DNA of 46,839 bases. Origin: CAMQRS01 sp964370645. GTDB taxonomy: Bacteria > Bacillota_I > Bacilli_A > Erysipelotrichales > Erysipelotrichaceae. Of the stretch, positions 7,973 to 15,145 are shown piece by piece. Every line of letters starts with the position of its first letter. Position 1 is the first letter of the stretch. The position numbers and the translations under genes are program-made. A model generated the notes under the pieces. The model had not been told where the DNA came from. It did not search any database and was given only the letters and a program-made list of their open reading frames with translations. The stretch covers positions 1 to 46,839 of the forward strand of contig CAYJJS010000011.1 of NCBI GenBank assembly GCA_964370645.1. The letters are read 5' to 3'.

Positions 7973-8314
7973 CTATACATCTTCCAATCGTATTTCATTT
8001 TCAAGTGCGTATTCTTTTGAAAAATCACAGAAACCATGGATTAATGGAATCAATTCTTTATATTTTGTGGAAAGCGAATATTCTACATTTAATGGCTTTG
8101 AAGAAATCACAGTTCGTATTAATAAATTGCTTTGTTCAAGCTCTTTTAGTTGTGTTACAAGCATTTTGTGCGTGATATCAGGAATCCCTTTTTGTAGTAA
8201 TGAAAAGCGATTGTCCCCATTCAAAATATGCCATAAAATACGCATTTTCCATTTACCACCTACTAAATCCATAGATAGTAGCAACGCGCAAGTATACTGT
8301 TGTTTTATTTTCAT
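7973..8314 (-). CDS. HxlR-family transcriptional regulator
   Basis: Winged helix-turn-helix regulator of 113 residues, typical for HxlR. The signature runs from the single N-terminal cysteine (Cys9) through DLVGGKWKMRILWHIL, NRFSLLQKGIPDITHKMLVTQLKELEQSNLL and the VEYSLSTKYKEL wing. HxlR proteins bind as dimers and often sense electrophiles, aldehydes or redox state through that cysteine. Its promoter at 8347-8375 is overlapped by an inverted repeat, which suggests autoregulation. The VOC gene downstream is the likely target, together forming a detoxification pair. Confidence 0.85.
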   Translation of the reverse strand: MKIKQQYTCALLLSMDLVGGKWKMRILWHILNGDNRFSLLQKGIPDITHKMLVTQLKELEQSNLLIRTVISSKPLNVEYSLSTKYKELIPLIHGFCDFSKEYALENEIRLEDV

Positions 8315-8346
8315 TTTTTGATATCTCCTTGTTATATATTGGCTTT

Positions 8347-8379
8347 TTTATATAGCGTTTGTTGAAAGATTCTAACGCT
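8347..8379 (-). promoter_or_regulatory. HxlR promoter overlapped by an inverted repeat
   Basis: On the minus strand TTAGAA (8370-8375) and TATAAA (8347-8352) are 17 bases apart. The arms AGCGTT (8354-8359) and AACGCT (8374-8379) are spaced 20 bases centre to centre, two helical turns, and flank the spacer. This is the expected geometry for an autoregulatory operator. Confidence 0.5.
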
Positions 8380-8510
8380 GAAAAAGAATGCAAAATTACT
8401 ATAGCATGCACGCGTATATTCCACAAGAAATATGCAGAAGTATGTAGTTGGCCAAGTATCTTGATTTAAATTACTATTTTATGGTTGTAAAAAAGAGTGG
8501 TATGTTTTTG

Positions 8511-8539
8511 TTGACATATAAATTTTTGTATTATAGTAT
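8511..8539 (+). promoter_or_regulatory. Promoter of the met T-box transcript
   Basis: A perfect TTGACA at 8511-8516 is followed 17 bases later by TAGTAT (8534-8539); TATAGT at 8532 is an alternative -10. Confidence 0.65.
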
Positions 8540-8540
8540 A

Positions 8541-8803
8541 AGTGTACAAGCAATGAAAAGAAGAGTAAGTTTAACAAGGTTTTGTAGAGAGTTCTCGTTT
8601 GGTGAAAGAGAATAAATTGAATTAAACTGAATATGGTCTTGGAGCTCCTTATTGAGGTTTTTGTAACTGAGGTAATGGCGGGTGTACCCGTTATAGTACT
8701 AGAGTTTAGTAGTTTGAACTCGAAGAGGTTCTAATAGTGATGTTAGAATAAACTTAGGTGGTACCGCGATTTCATCGTCCTATATTTTAGGACGATTTTT
8801 TTA
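8541..8803 (+). promoter_or_regulatory. T-box riboswitch with Met (ATG) specifier
   Basis: The leader before metN has the hallmarks of a tRNA-sensing T-box. The Stem I apical region carries AGAGAG and GGTGAAAGAGAA elements (8586-8612). The specifier loop reads GAATATGG with ATG at 8633-8635. The T-box sequence AGGTGGTACCGCG lies at 8756-8768, and a terminator hairpin (8774-8796) with a T run follows. Uncharged initiator or elongator tRNA-Met would stabilise the antiterminator and switch on the methionine transporter. Family features are established; the specifier reading is from the sequence and agrees with the downstream genes. Confidence 0.93.
8774..8802 (+). terminator. Regulated terminator of the T-box
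   Basis: Nine-base-pair stem ATCGTCCTA/TAGGACGAT with a five-base loop, followed by seven T. Its 5' side competes with the antiterminator. Confidence 0.9.
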
Positions 8804-8819
8804 TATTTAGGAGGAAATT

Positions 8820-9836
8820 ATGATAAAACTAATGAATATTCAAAAGCAATTTAAAACAAATGGAATTGTATGTAATGCAGTGGATAATGTCTCATTGGAA
8901 GTAGCCAAAGGTGAAATTGTAGGAATTATTGGTTATTCAGGAGCAGGGAAAAGCACCCTAATACGAATCGTGAATCAACTTACGAAACAGGATAAAGGTA
9001 GAGTACTTATTGATGGTCAAGATGTAAATGCGTTGAGTAAGAAACAAATTGAAAAAATTAGACAGAAAATAGGTATGATATTTCAACATTTCAACTTGAT
9101 GTGGTCAAAGACGGTACGAGAAAATATAGAGTTGCCCTTACTCATAAGCAAAATGCCGAAGGGTAAAAGGGAAGCTAAAATCAAAGAGTTGTTAGAACTG
9201 GTGGGGTTGCAAGAGAAAGAACATGCATATCCAAAAGAGTTATCAGGGGGGCAAAAACAAAGAGTTGCTATTGCAAGAGCCTTGGCGAATGAGCCCAATA
9301 TATTATTATGTGATGAAGCCACTAGTGCATTGGATCCACAAACAACAGACGATATTTTGAAGTTGTTGAAAATGATTCACAAGAAATATGATATAACAAT
9401 TCTTATGATTACACACCAAATGCATGTTGCGCAATCGATTTGTCATAAAATTGCAGTGATGTCTGATGGTAAGATTGTAGAAGAAAACGATGTGCGTAGT
9501 ATATTTGAAAATCCAAAGATGGAGATCACAAAAAAGTTTATGCAAAGTAGTGATGCGATAGATGCAGATGAAATTGCTTGTGAGTTACTTAAACAATATC
9601 CAAATGCACATTTAATTCACATTCGATTCAGTGGGGATTTAACCAATCAATCAATTTTATCGACAGTTATTAAAAAGACGCAGTTGGATGTGAATATCGT
9701 TCATGCGAATATAAACAATACAAGAGTGGGAGCCCTTGGTTCCATGTATTGTTCATTGGATGGAACAATCGAAAATATGCAATTGTTTGTTAGTGAGTTA
9801 CAGATGAGTGGTGTACAAGTGGAGGTGTTGAAATGA
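8820..9836 (+). CDS. metN: Methionine ABC transporter ATP-binding protein MetN
   Basis: ATPase of the MetNIQ uptake system, 338 residues. Walker A GYSGAGKST is at 38-46, the Q-loop IFQHFNLM near 87, the signature LSGGQKQRVAIARAL near 141, Walker B ILLCDEATSALD near 162 and the switch histidine in MITHQ near 199. The C-terminal 75 residues form the NIL/ACT-like domain that mediates methionine transinhibition in MetN proteins. AGGAGG precedes the ATG directly downstream of the T-box terminator. The stop overlaps the metI start by four bases, so the two are translationally coupled. Confidence 0.95.
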   Translation: MIKLMNIQKQFKTNGIVCNAVDNVSLEVAKGEIVGIIGYSGAGKSTLIRIVNQLTKQDKGRVLIDGQDVNALSKKQIEKIRQKIGMIFQHFNLMWSKTVRENIELPLLISKMPKGKREAKIKELLELVGLQEKEHAYPKELSGGQKQRVAIARALANEPNILLCDEATSALDPQTTDDILKLLKMIHKKYDITILMITHQMHVAQSICHKIAVMSDGKIVEENDVRSIFENPKMEITKKFMQSSDAIDADEIACELLKQYPNAHLIHIRFSGDLTNQSILSTVIKKTQLDVNIVHANINNTRVGALGSMYCSLDGTIENMQLFVSELQMSGVQVEVLK

Positions 9837-10480
9837 TAGATATAGCGTTATTTACTACTGCAATAAGTGATACATTATATATGACTTTTGTATCCTTATT
9901 ATTAAGTGTTGTATTTGGAATGATGATTGGTATTACTTTATACTTAACTAAGTCTGATGGGTTGCTATCTAACAAATATGTTAGTGTCGTAATTGACTTT
10001 ATTATTAATGTATTACGATCTATCCCATTTATTATTCTACTTATTATTTTAATGCCTGTATCCAATGCGCTGACTGGCTCTATTCTAGGAGCCACAGCTG
10101 CTATTCCTTCACTGGTGTTTGCTGCTTCACCTTTTTATGCAAGGCTAGTTGTTATTGCTTTAAATGAGGTAGATAGAGGGGTTATAGAGGCGGCGCAATC
10201 CATGGGTGCAAATACCCGCGATATCATTTGCAGAGTAGTTTTAAAAGAAGCTATGCCATCTTTGATTTCCGCAATTGGAGTATGTGCCATATCTTTAATT
10301 TCTTACACGGCAATGGCAGGAGCCATTGGTTCAGGAGGGTTAGGAAATTTAGCTTACATGTATGGGTTTGCAAGGTACAATCCAGTTGTATTGTACCTTG
10401 CGACGATTAGTATTGTAGTGATTGTATTCGCTATACAATCATTGAATGATGTTATAGTAAAAAAAATAGATAAACGATAA
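9833..10480 (+). CDS. metI: Methionine ABC transporter permease MetI
   Basis: Membrane permease of 215 residues with about five hydrophobic helices. The cytoplasmic coupling (EAA-like) segment is visible as NEVDRGVIEAAQSMGANTRDI around residues 115-135. RSIPFIILLIILMP and the GAIGSGGLGNLAYMYGFARYNP stretch are typical of MetI. It pairs as a dimer with MetN. The start overlaps the metN stop (ATGA), and metQ follows after 20 bases. Confidence 0.94.
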   Translation: MIDIALFTTAISDTLYMTFVSLLLSVVFGMMIGITLYLTKSDGLLSNKYVSVVIDFIINVLRSIPFIILLIILMPVSNALTGSILGATAAIPSLVFAASPFYARLVVIALNEVDRGVIEAAQSMGANTRDIICRVVLKEAMPSLISAIGVCAISLISYTAMAGAIGSGGLGNLAYMYGFARYNPVVLYLATISIVVIVFAIQSLNDVIVKKIDKR

Positions 10481-10500
10481 AAAGAAAAGAGGAAAAGAAA

Positions 10501-11319
10501 ATGAAAAAATTAATAAATGTAGTATTCACTTCTCTATTAGCAATATCGCTAGTAGCTTGTTCAAATGAAAGTGCAGACGATGAAAATGTCATTAAAGTGA
10601 GTGCAACTTTAAATCCACATGCTGCAATTTTAGAAGAGGCAAAACCAATCTTACTTGATGAATATGGATATACATTAGAAATTGTTGTATTAGATGATTA
10701 TTATGTGTTTAATCGCGCATTAGATAATGGAGATGTATTGGCTAACTATTTCCAACATGTTCCATTTTTTGAAGGAGAAGTTGAAGCGAATGGTTATGAT
10801 ATAGCGAATGTTGCGAATATTCATATTGAACCTTTTGGGTTGTATTCTAATACTATTAGTGATATTTCAGAATTGAAGAAGGGGGATACGATTATCATTG
10901 GAAATTCAGTAGCAGATCATGGTCGAATACTAACAATGTTTGAAACATTAGGACTTATTACACTTGATGAAGATGTTGTGAAAAGTGAAGCGTTGACATC
11001 AGATATAGTTGAAAATTCTTTAGATTTAAAATTTGTTGAAATAAAGCCAGAACTTTTATATACTGCATTGACGAATAATGAGGGAGCATTGGTTGCTATT
11101 AATGGAAACTATGCACTAGCAAATGATTTAGTACCGATTGAAGATGCAATCGTGTTAGAAGAGGGTGGAGTAGAAAATCCTTATGTAAATATTATCGCGG
11201 TGCAATCTGAAAATACAGAAGACCCACGTGTGCTAGCATTGATAGAAGTATTAAAATCACAGGAAATTATGGATTTTATTAACGAAACATATCAAGGATC
11301 TGTAATTGTTGCAGAGTAA
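10501..11319 (+). CDS. metQ: Methionine-binding lipoprotein MetQ
   Basis: Substrate-binding lipoprotein of 272 residues. The signal peptide ends in the lipobox LVAC with the lipidated cysteine at residue 20, a substrate for the Lgt encoded later in this window. Family motifs are NPHAAILEEAKPIL, LDDYYVFNRALDNGDVLANYFQHVPFF and the FGLYSNTISDISELKKG stretch, all typical of NlpA/MetQ. Third gene of the T-box-controlled operon, followed by a strong terminator. Confidence 0.95.
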   Translation: MKKLINVVFTSLLAISLVACSNESADDENVIKVSATLNPHAAILEEAKPILLDEYGYTLEIVVLDDYYVFNRALDNGDVLANYFQHVPFFEGEVEANGYDIANVANIHIEPFGLYSNTISDISELKKGDTIIIGNSVADHGRILTMFETLGLITLDEDVVKSEALTSDIVENSLDLKFVEIKPELLYTALTNNEGALVAINGNYALANDLVPIEDAIVLEEGGVENPYVNIIAVQSENTEDPRVLALIEVLKSQEIMDFINETYQGSVIVAE

Positions 11320-11323
11320 AAAA

Positions 11324-11366
11324 AAAACATCGTCTCATTGAAAGTAATGAGGCGGTGTTTTTTTTT
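11324..11366 (+). terminator. Terminator of metNIQ
   Basis: A long stem (about 14 pairs with G-T wobbles) from the A run after the metQ stop to the nine-T run; AACATCGTCTCATT pairs with AATGAGGCGGTGTT. Confidence 0.85.
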
Positions 11367-11402
11367 ATGAATGGACGATAAAACATATTTTATAAATAGG
11401 AA

Positions 11403-11431
11403 TTGAAATAGCTCTGTAAAACGCTTACAAT
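11403..11431 (+). promoter_or_regulatory. Promoter of the alcohol dehydrogenase with internal inverted repeat
   Basis: TTGAAA (11403-11408), a 17-base spacer and TACAAT (11426-11431). The inverted repeat TGTAA-n5-TTACA (11415-11429) lies in the spacer and -10 box. It is only a partial cre match (left half shifted by one base), so the regulator is uncertain: CcpA, a Rex-type redox regulator or another. Confidence 0.55.
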
Positions 11432-11455
11432 GAAAGTAGAAAGCGAGGAACACAT

Positions 11456-12646
11456 ATGAAAGATTTTGTATATTATACACCAACTAAAGTAGTGTTTGGA
11501 AAAGATAGTGAGAAACAGTTGCCTTCTTTATTAAAAGAGTTTAATGCAACAAAAGTATTGCTGCATTATGGGGGACAAAGCGCTATAAAAAGTGGGTTGT
11601 TGGATGAAGTTAAGGAAATGTTGGATTCTGTTGGGATTGCTTATGTGACATTGGGGGGAGTGAAGCCAAATCCACGATTGTCTTTAGTATATGAGGGGAT
11701 TACCTTATGTGAATCAGAACATGTAGATTTTATATTAGCGATTGGTGGAGGAAGTGTGATTGACTCTGCAAAAGCAATTGGATGGGGTGTAAAAAGTGAA
11801 GGGGATGTTTGGGATTTGTTTATTGGAAAAAAACAAGAGGCAGAAGGAACTTTACCAATCGCAACCATTTTAACAATTGCTGCAGCAGGTAGTGAGATGA
11901 GTAGTGGTAGTGTTGTGACAAATGAGGAAGGTTGGTTAAAGCGTTCTTATGGACATAATATGTCTAGACCAAAATTCGCGATAATGAATCCAGAACGTAC
12001 TATGACTTTACCAGATTATCAAACTGCTTGTGGGTGTACAGATATTTTAATGCACACAATGGAGCGCTACTTTACTCCGGAAGCGATGGAGATTAGCGAT
12101 GCAATTGCAGAAGGGTTGATGCGATGTGTCATTGATAACTCCTTGATACTTGTTAAAGATCCTAAAAACTACAATGCGAGAGCGGAAATTATGTGGTCTG
12201 GTAGTTTGGCACACAACGATTTAACGGGAGCAGGAAATAGTGGAGGAGATTGGTGCACGCATGATTTAGAGCATGAAGTAGGTGGTATCTTTGATGTAGC
12301 ACATGGAGCAGGTTTAGCTGCCATTTGGGGTAGTTGGGCTCGTAATGTATACAAAGATTGTTTGCCTAGATTTGTGAAGTTTGCAAAAAATGTAATGCAA
12401 GTTGAATGCGGGTGTTGTGATGAGGCGATAGCTTTAAAAGGGATAGAAGCAATGGAAAATTTCTATCGCGCTATTCACATGCCAACAAATTTTAAAGAGT
12501 TAGGTATTGAAGTTAATGAACAACAACTTCGACATATGGCGAAGTCTTGTGCGGACGCTAATGGTGGTCAAAAAGGGAGTGCTAAAGTATTGAAGGAAGA
12601 AGATATGTACCTTATATTTAAAGCAGCTAATGAAGCCTCATCGTAA
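11456..12646 (+). CDS. Iron-containing alcohol dehydrogenase (butanol dehydrogenase type)
   Basis: Group III iron-dependent alcohol dehydrogenase, 396 residues, most like the NAD(P)H-dependent butanol dehydrogenases (BdhA/YugJ). The nucleotide-binding AIGGGSVIDSAKAI lies near residue 100. Metal ligands are visible as Asp and His in TDILMHTMERYF near 195 and the two histidines in HDLEHEVGGIFDVAHGAGLAAIWGSW near 265-285. It would reduce aldehydes to alcohols at the end of fermentation. It has its own promoter and a terminator overlapping the stop codon, and it sits directly before the hydrogenase operon, another electron sink. Confidence 0.9.
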   Translation: MKDFVYYTPTKVVFGKDSEKQLPSLLKEFNATKVLLHYGGQSAIKSGLLDEVKEMLDSVGIAYVTLGGVKPNPRLSLVYEGITLCESEHVDFILAIGGGSVIDSAKAIGWGVKSEGDVWDLFIGKKQEAEGTLPIATILTIAAAGSEMSSGSVVTNEEGWLKRSYGHNMSRPKFAIMNPERTMTLPDYQTACGCTDILMHTMERYFTPEAMEISDAIAEGLMRCVIDNSLILVKDPKNYNARAEIMWSGSLAHNDLTGAGNSGGDWCTHDLEHEVGGIFDVAHGAGLAAIWGSWARNVYKDCLPRFVKFAKNVMQVECGCCDEAIALKGIEAMENFYRAIHMPTNFKELGIEVNEQQLRHMAKSCADANGGQKGSAKVLKEEDMYLIFKAANEASS

Positions 12647-12657
12647 GATGAGGTTTT
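12636..12657 (+). terminator. Terminator overlapping the alcohol dehydrogenase stop
   Basis: CCTCATC/GATGAGG stem with a GTAA loop that contains the TAA stop codon, followed by TTTT. Confidence 0.7.
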
Positions 12658-12704
12658 GTATTGTAGAAATTTATAATTAATGCAGAGAAATACATAAAAA
12701 TGTA

Positions 12705-12733
12705 TTGAAAGCGGTTTCCTCAGGTGTTATTAT
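12705..12733 (+). promoter_or_regulatory. Hydrogenase operon promoter with overlapping cre site
   Basis: TTGAAA (12705-12710), 17 bases, TATTAT (12728-12733) form a good sigma-A promoter. The -35 is inside TTGAAAGCGGTTTCC (12705-12719), which matches the CcpA cre consensus TGNAANCGNWNNCA at all but the last base. CcpA bound here would block RNA polymerase, so repression by preferred sugars is inferred. Confidence 0.7.
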
Positions 12734-12759
12734 AGTAATGTTGAGGAGGATTTTTTATA

Positions 12760-13269
12760 ATGGAAAAAGATTGTTTATGTAGATTAGTCAAAGAGGAAGA
12801 AGATAACATTATTGCAATCTGTAAAAAATATGAGAACAGCCCTGGTTCTTTAATTACAGTTTTAAATGATGTCCAAGAATACTTTGGATATTTACCAATT
12901 CAAGTACAAGAGGTAATTGCACGTGAAACGGGTGTACCTTTGTCAGAAATTTATGGAGTAGCTACGTTCTATTCTCGTTTTAGTTTAGTGCCTACAGGAA
13001 ATCACAAAGTGAGTGTTTGTATGGGGACTGCGTGTTATGTGAAGGGAGCACAAGCATTAGTAGATGGATTCGAAAGAGAATTAGGTGTTAAAGTTGGAGA
13101 AACAACAGAAGACAACGAATTTACTTTGGAAGCAACTAGATGCATTGGAGCTTGTGGTTTAGCACCAGTTGTAACAGTAAATGAGGATGTATATGGTTCT
13201 TTAAAATCGGATGATATTCCTGAGATTTTAAAGAAATATATGAATGTAGGAGGTGCTGTAAATGAATAG
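12760..13269 (+). CDS. hydC: NADH-dependent [FeFe]-hydrogenase, NuoE-like subunit
   Basis: Thioredoxin-fold [2Fe-2S] subunit of 169 residues, the HydC/HndA counterpart of complex I NuoE. The cluster ligands are the four cysteines in CMGTACYVKG (C-x4-C) and CIGACGLAP (C-x3-C). The helical N-terminus with GSLITVLNDVQEYFGYLP and IYGVATFYSRF is characteristic. It passes electrons between the flavin subunit and the rest of the complex. First gene of the trimeric operon; GGAGGA precedes the ATG and the stop overlaps hydB by eight bases. Confidence 0.93.
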   Translation: MEKDCLCRLVKEEEDNIIAICKKYENSPGSLITVLNDVQEYFGYLPIQVQEVIARETGVPLSEIYGVATFYSRFSLVPTGNHKVSVCMGTACYVKGAQALVDGFERELGVKVGETTEDNEFTLEATRCIGACGLAPVVTVNEDVYGSLKSDDIPEILKKYMNVGGAVNE

Positions 13270-15145
13270 AGAAGAATTATTAGCGCTAAAAGAGAAACGT
13301 TTTCAAGAAATTGAAATGCGTTTGACACACCAATCAACAAATGGATGTAAACACATCATGGTTTGTGGAGGGTCAGGATGTCACTCGGCTAAATCAAAAG
13401 AAATTATTGCGGAATTACGTAAATTAGTAAAAGAAGAAAAGATGGAAGAAAGTGTAGAAGTTGTACAAACAGGATGTTTTGGTCTATGTACGAAAGGGCC
13501 TATTGTGTTAATGCAACCAGATGACACATTCTATAGCCATGTTAAAGTAAGTGATGCACAAGAAATTGTACAAAGTCATATTAAAGACAATAAAATTGTG
13601 GAACGTTTATTAGTTAGAGAAGTAGATGGAACAATCGTTGAGAAATTATCAGATTTAGCTTTCTACAAAAAACAAAAACGTGTAGTATTAAAAAACTGTG
13701 GATTGATTGATCCAGAACGTATTGAGGACTACATTGCTTTAGATGGATACAAAGCATTAGAAAAAGCATTGTTTGAAATGACACCAGAAAAAGTAGTACA
13801 AGAAATTAAAGATAGCGGACTTAGAGGTCGTGGAGGTGCAGGATTTAGCACTGGATTAAAGTGGGAAATTTGTGCCAAAGTAGAAAACGATGTAAAGTAT
13901 GTTGCTTGTAATGCAGATGAAGGAGATCCTGGTGCATTTATGGACCGTTCTATATTAGAGGGAGATCCACATTCATTGATTGAAGCGATGGCGCTTGCAG
14001 CTTATGCGATTGGTGCAAATTATGGATATGTGTATGTACGTGCAGAATATCCTACTGCGATTCACCGTTTTGATATTGCGATTCGCCAAGCAAAAGAAAA
14101 AGGATTATTAGGAAAAGGAATTATGGGTAGCGACTTCGATTTCGATTTAGAAATTCGTTATGGAGCTGGTGCCTTTGTTTGTGGTGAGGAAACTGCGTTA
14201 TTAGCTTCTGTAGAAGGACAACGTGGAGAACCAAAACCAAGACCACCATATCCTGCACAAAAAGGATTGTTTGGAAAACCTACATTATTAAATAATGTAG
14301 AAACCTATGCCAATGTTGCACAAATTATTTTGCACGGGGCACAGTGGTATGCATCTATGGGTACGGAAAAATCAAAAGGAACAAAAGTATTTGCTCTTGG
14401 TGGAAAAATCAACAACGTTGGTTTGGTAGAAGTACCAATGGGAATTTCATTACGTGAAATCATTTATGATATTGGTGGTGGTATTCCAGATGGAAAAGAA
14501 TTTAAAGCTGCACAAACAGGAGGTCCGTCAGGTGGATGTATCCCATCTTCTTTATTAGATGTAAGTGTTGAGTATGATGAATTAGTAAAAATTGGATCTA
14601 TGATGGGGTCTGGTGGGCTAATTGTAATGGATGAAGATAACTGTATGATCGATATTGCGAAGTTCTATTTAGACTTTACAGTAGATGAATCTTGTGGTAA
14701 ATGTTCACCATGTCGTATTGGGACATTCCGTTTATTAGAAATTTTAGAAAAAATCACAAAAGGAAAAGCAACAATGGAAGATGTTGATATGCTATCTGAA
14801 TTAAGTGAATCCATTAAAGATATGGCGCTTTGTGGATTGGGACAAACGGCACCAAACCCAGTATTAAGTACACTTCATTACTTTAAAGATGAGTACTTAG
14901 CGCATGTTAATGACCATTTCTGCCCAGCTGGTGTTTGTAAAGATTTATTAGAATATGATATTGTTGCAGACAAATGTAAAGGATGTACTCTGTGTGCCCG
15001 CTTCTGTCCAGTAGGAGCAATTACTGGAACGGTACGTGAACCGCATGTAATTGATACAAGTGCTTGTATCAAATGTGGGTTATGTATTGAAAAATGTAAA
15101 TTTGACGCAGTTGTGTTGAAGAAAGCAGATGGAGGTGCAAAGTAA
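13262..15145 (+). CDS. hydB: NADH-dependent [FeFe]-hydrogenase, NuoF-like flavin subunit
   Basis: Subunit of 627 residues. An N-terminal thioredoxin-like [2Fe-2S] domain (CGGSGCHSAKS, TGCFGLCTKGP; about 30-85) is followed by the NuoF core, with NADH-binding GLRGRGGAGFSTGLKW near 190 and FMN-binding NADEGDPGAFMDRSILEGDP near 220. The [4Fe-4S] motif ESCGKCSPCRIGT is near 480. Two C-terminal ferredoxin clusters (CKGCTLCARFCP, CIKCGLCIEKCK) end the protein. This layout matches HydB of electron-bifurcating or NAD(P)-dependent trimeric hydrogenases, with HndB and HndC functions fused. Its start overlaps hydC and its stop overlaps hydA by one base. Confidence 0.94.
   Translation: MNREELLALKEKRFQEIEMRLTHQSTNGCKHIMVCGGSGCHSAKSKEIIAELRKLVKEEKMEESVEVVQTGCFGLCTKGPIVLMQPDDTFYSHVKVSDAQEIVQSHIKDNKIVERLLVREVDGTIVEKLSDLAFYKKQKRVVLKNCGLIDPERIEDYIALDGYKALEKALFEMTPEKVVQEIKDSGLRGRGGAGFSTGLKWEICAKVENDVKYVACNADEGDPGAFMDRSILEGDPHSLIEAMALAAYAIGANYGYVYVRAEYPTAIHRFDIAIRQAKEKGLLGKGIMGSDFDFDLEIRYGAGAFVCGEETALLASVEGQRGEPKPRPPYPAQKGLFGKPTLLNNVETYANVAQIILHGAQWYASMGTEKSKGTKVFALGGKINNVGLVEVPMGISLREIIYDIGGGIPDGKEFKAAQTGGPSGGCIPSSLLDVSVEYDELVKIGSMMGSGGLIVMDEDNCMIDIAKFYLDFTVDESCGKCSPCRIGTFRLLEILEKITKGKATMEDVDMLSELSESIKDMALCGLGQTAPNPVLSTLHYFKDEYLAHVNDHFCPAGVCKDLLEYDIVADKCKGCTLCARFCPVGAITGTVREPHVIDTSACIKCGLCIEKCKFDAVVLKKADGGAK

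Noticed and set aside
9833..10480. Short frame inside metI (10228-10410) as a separate gene
   Set aside because: It is out-of-frame shadow sequence within a conserved permease.
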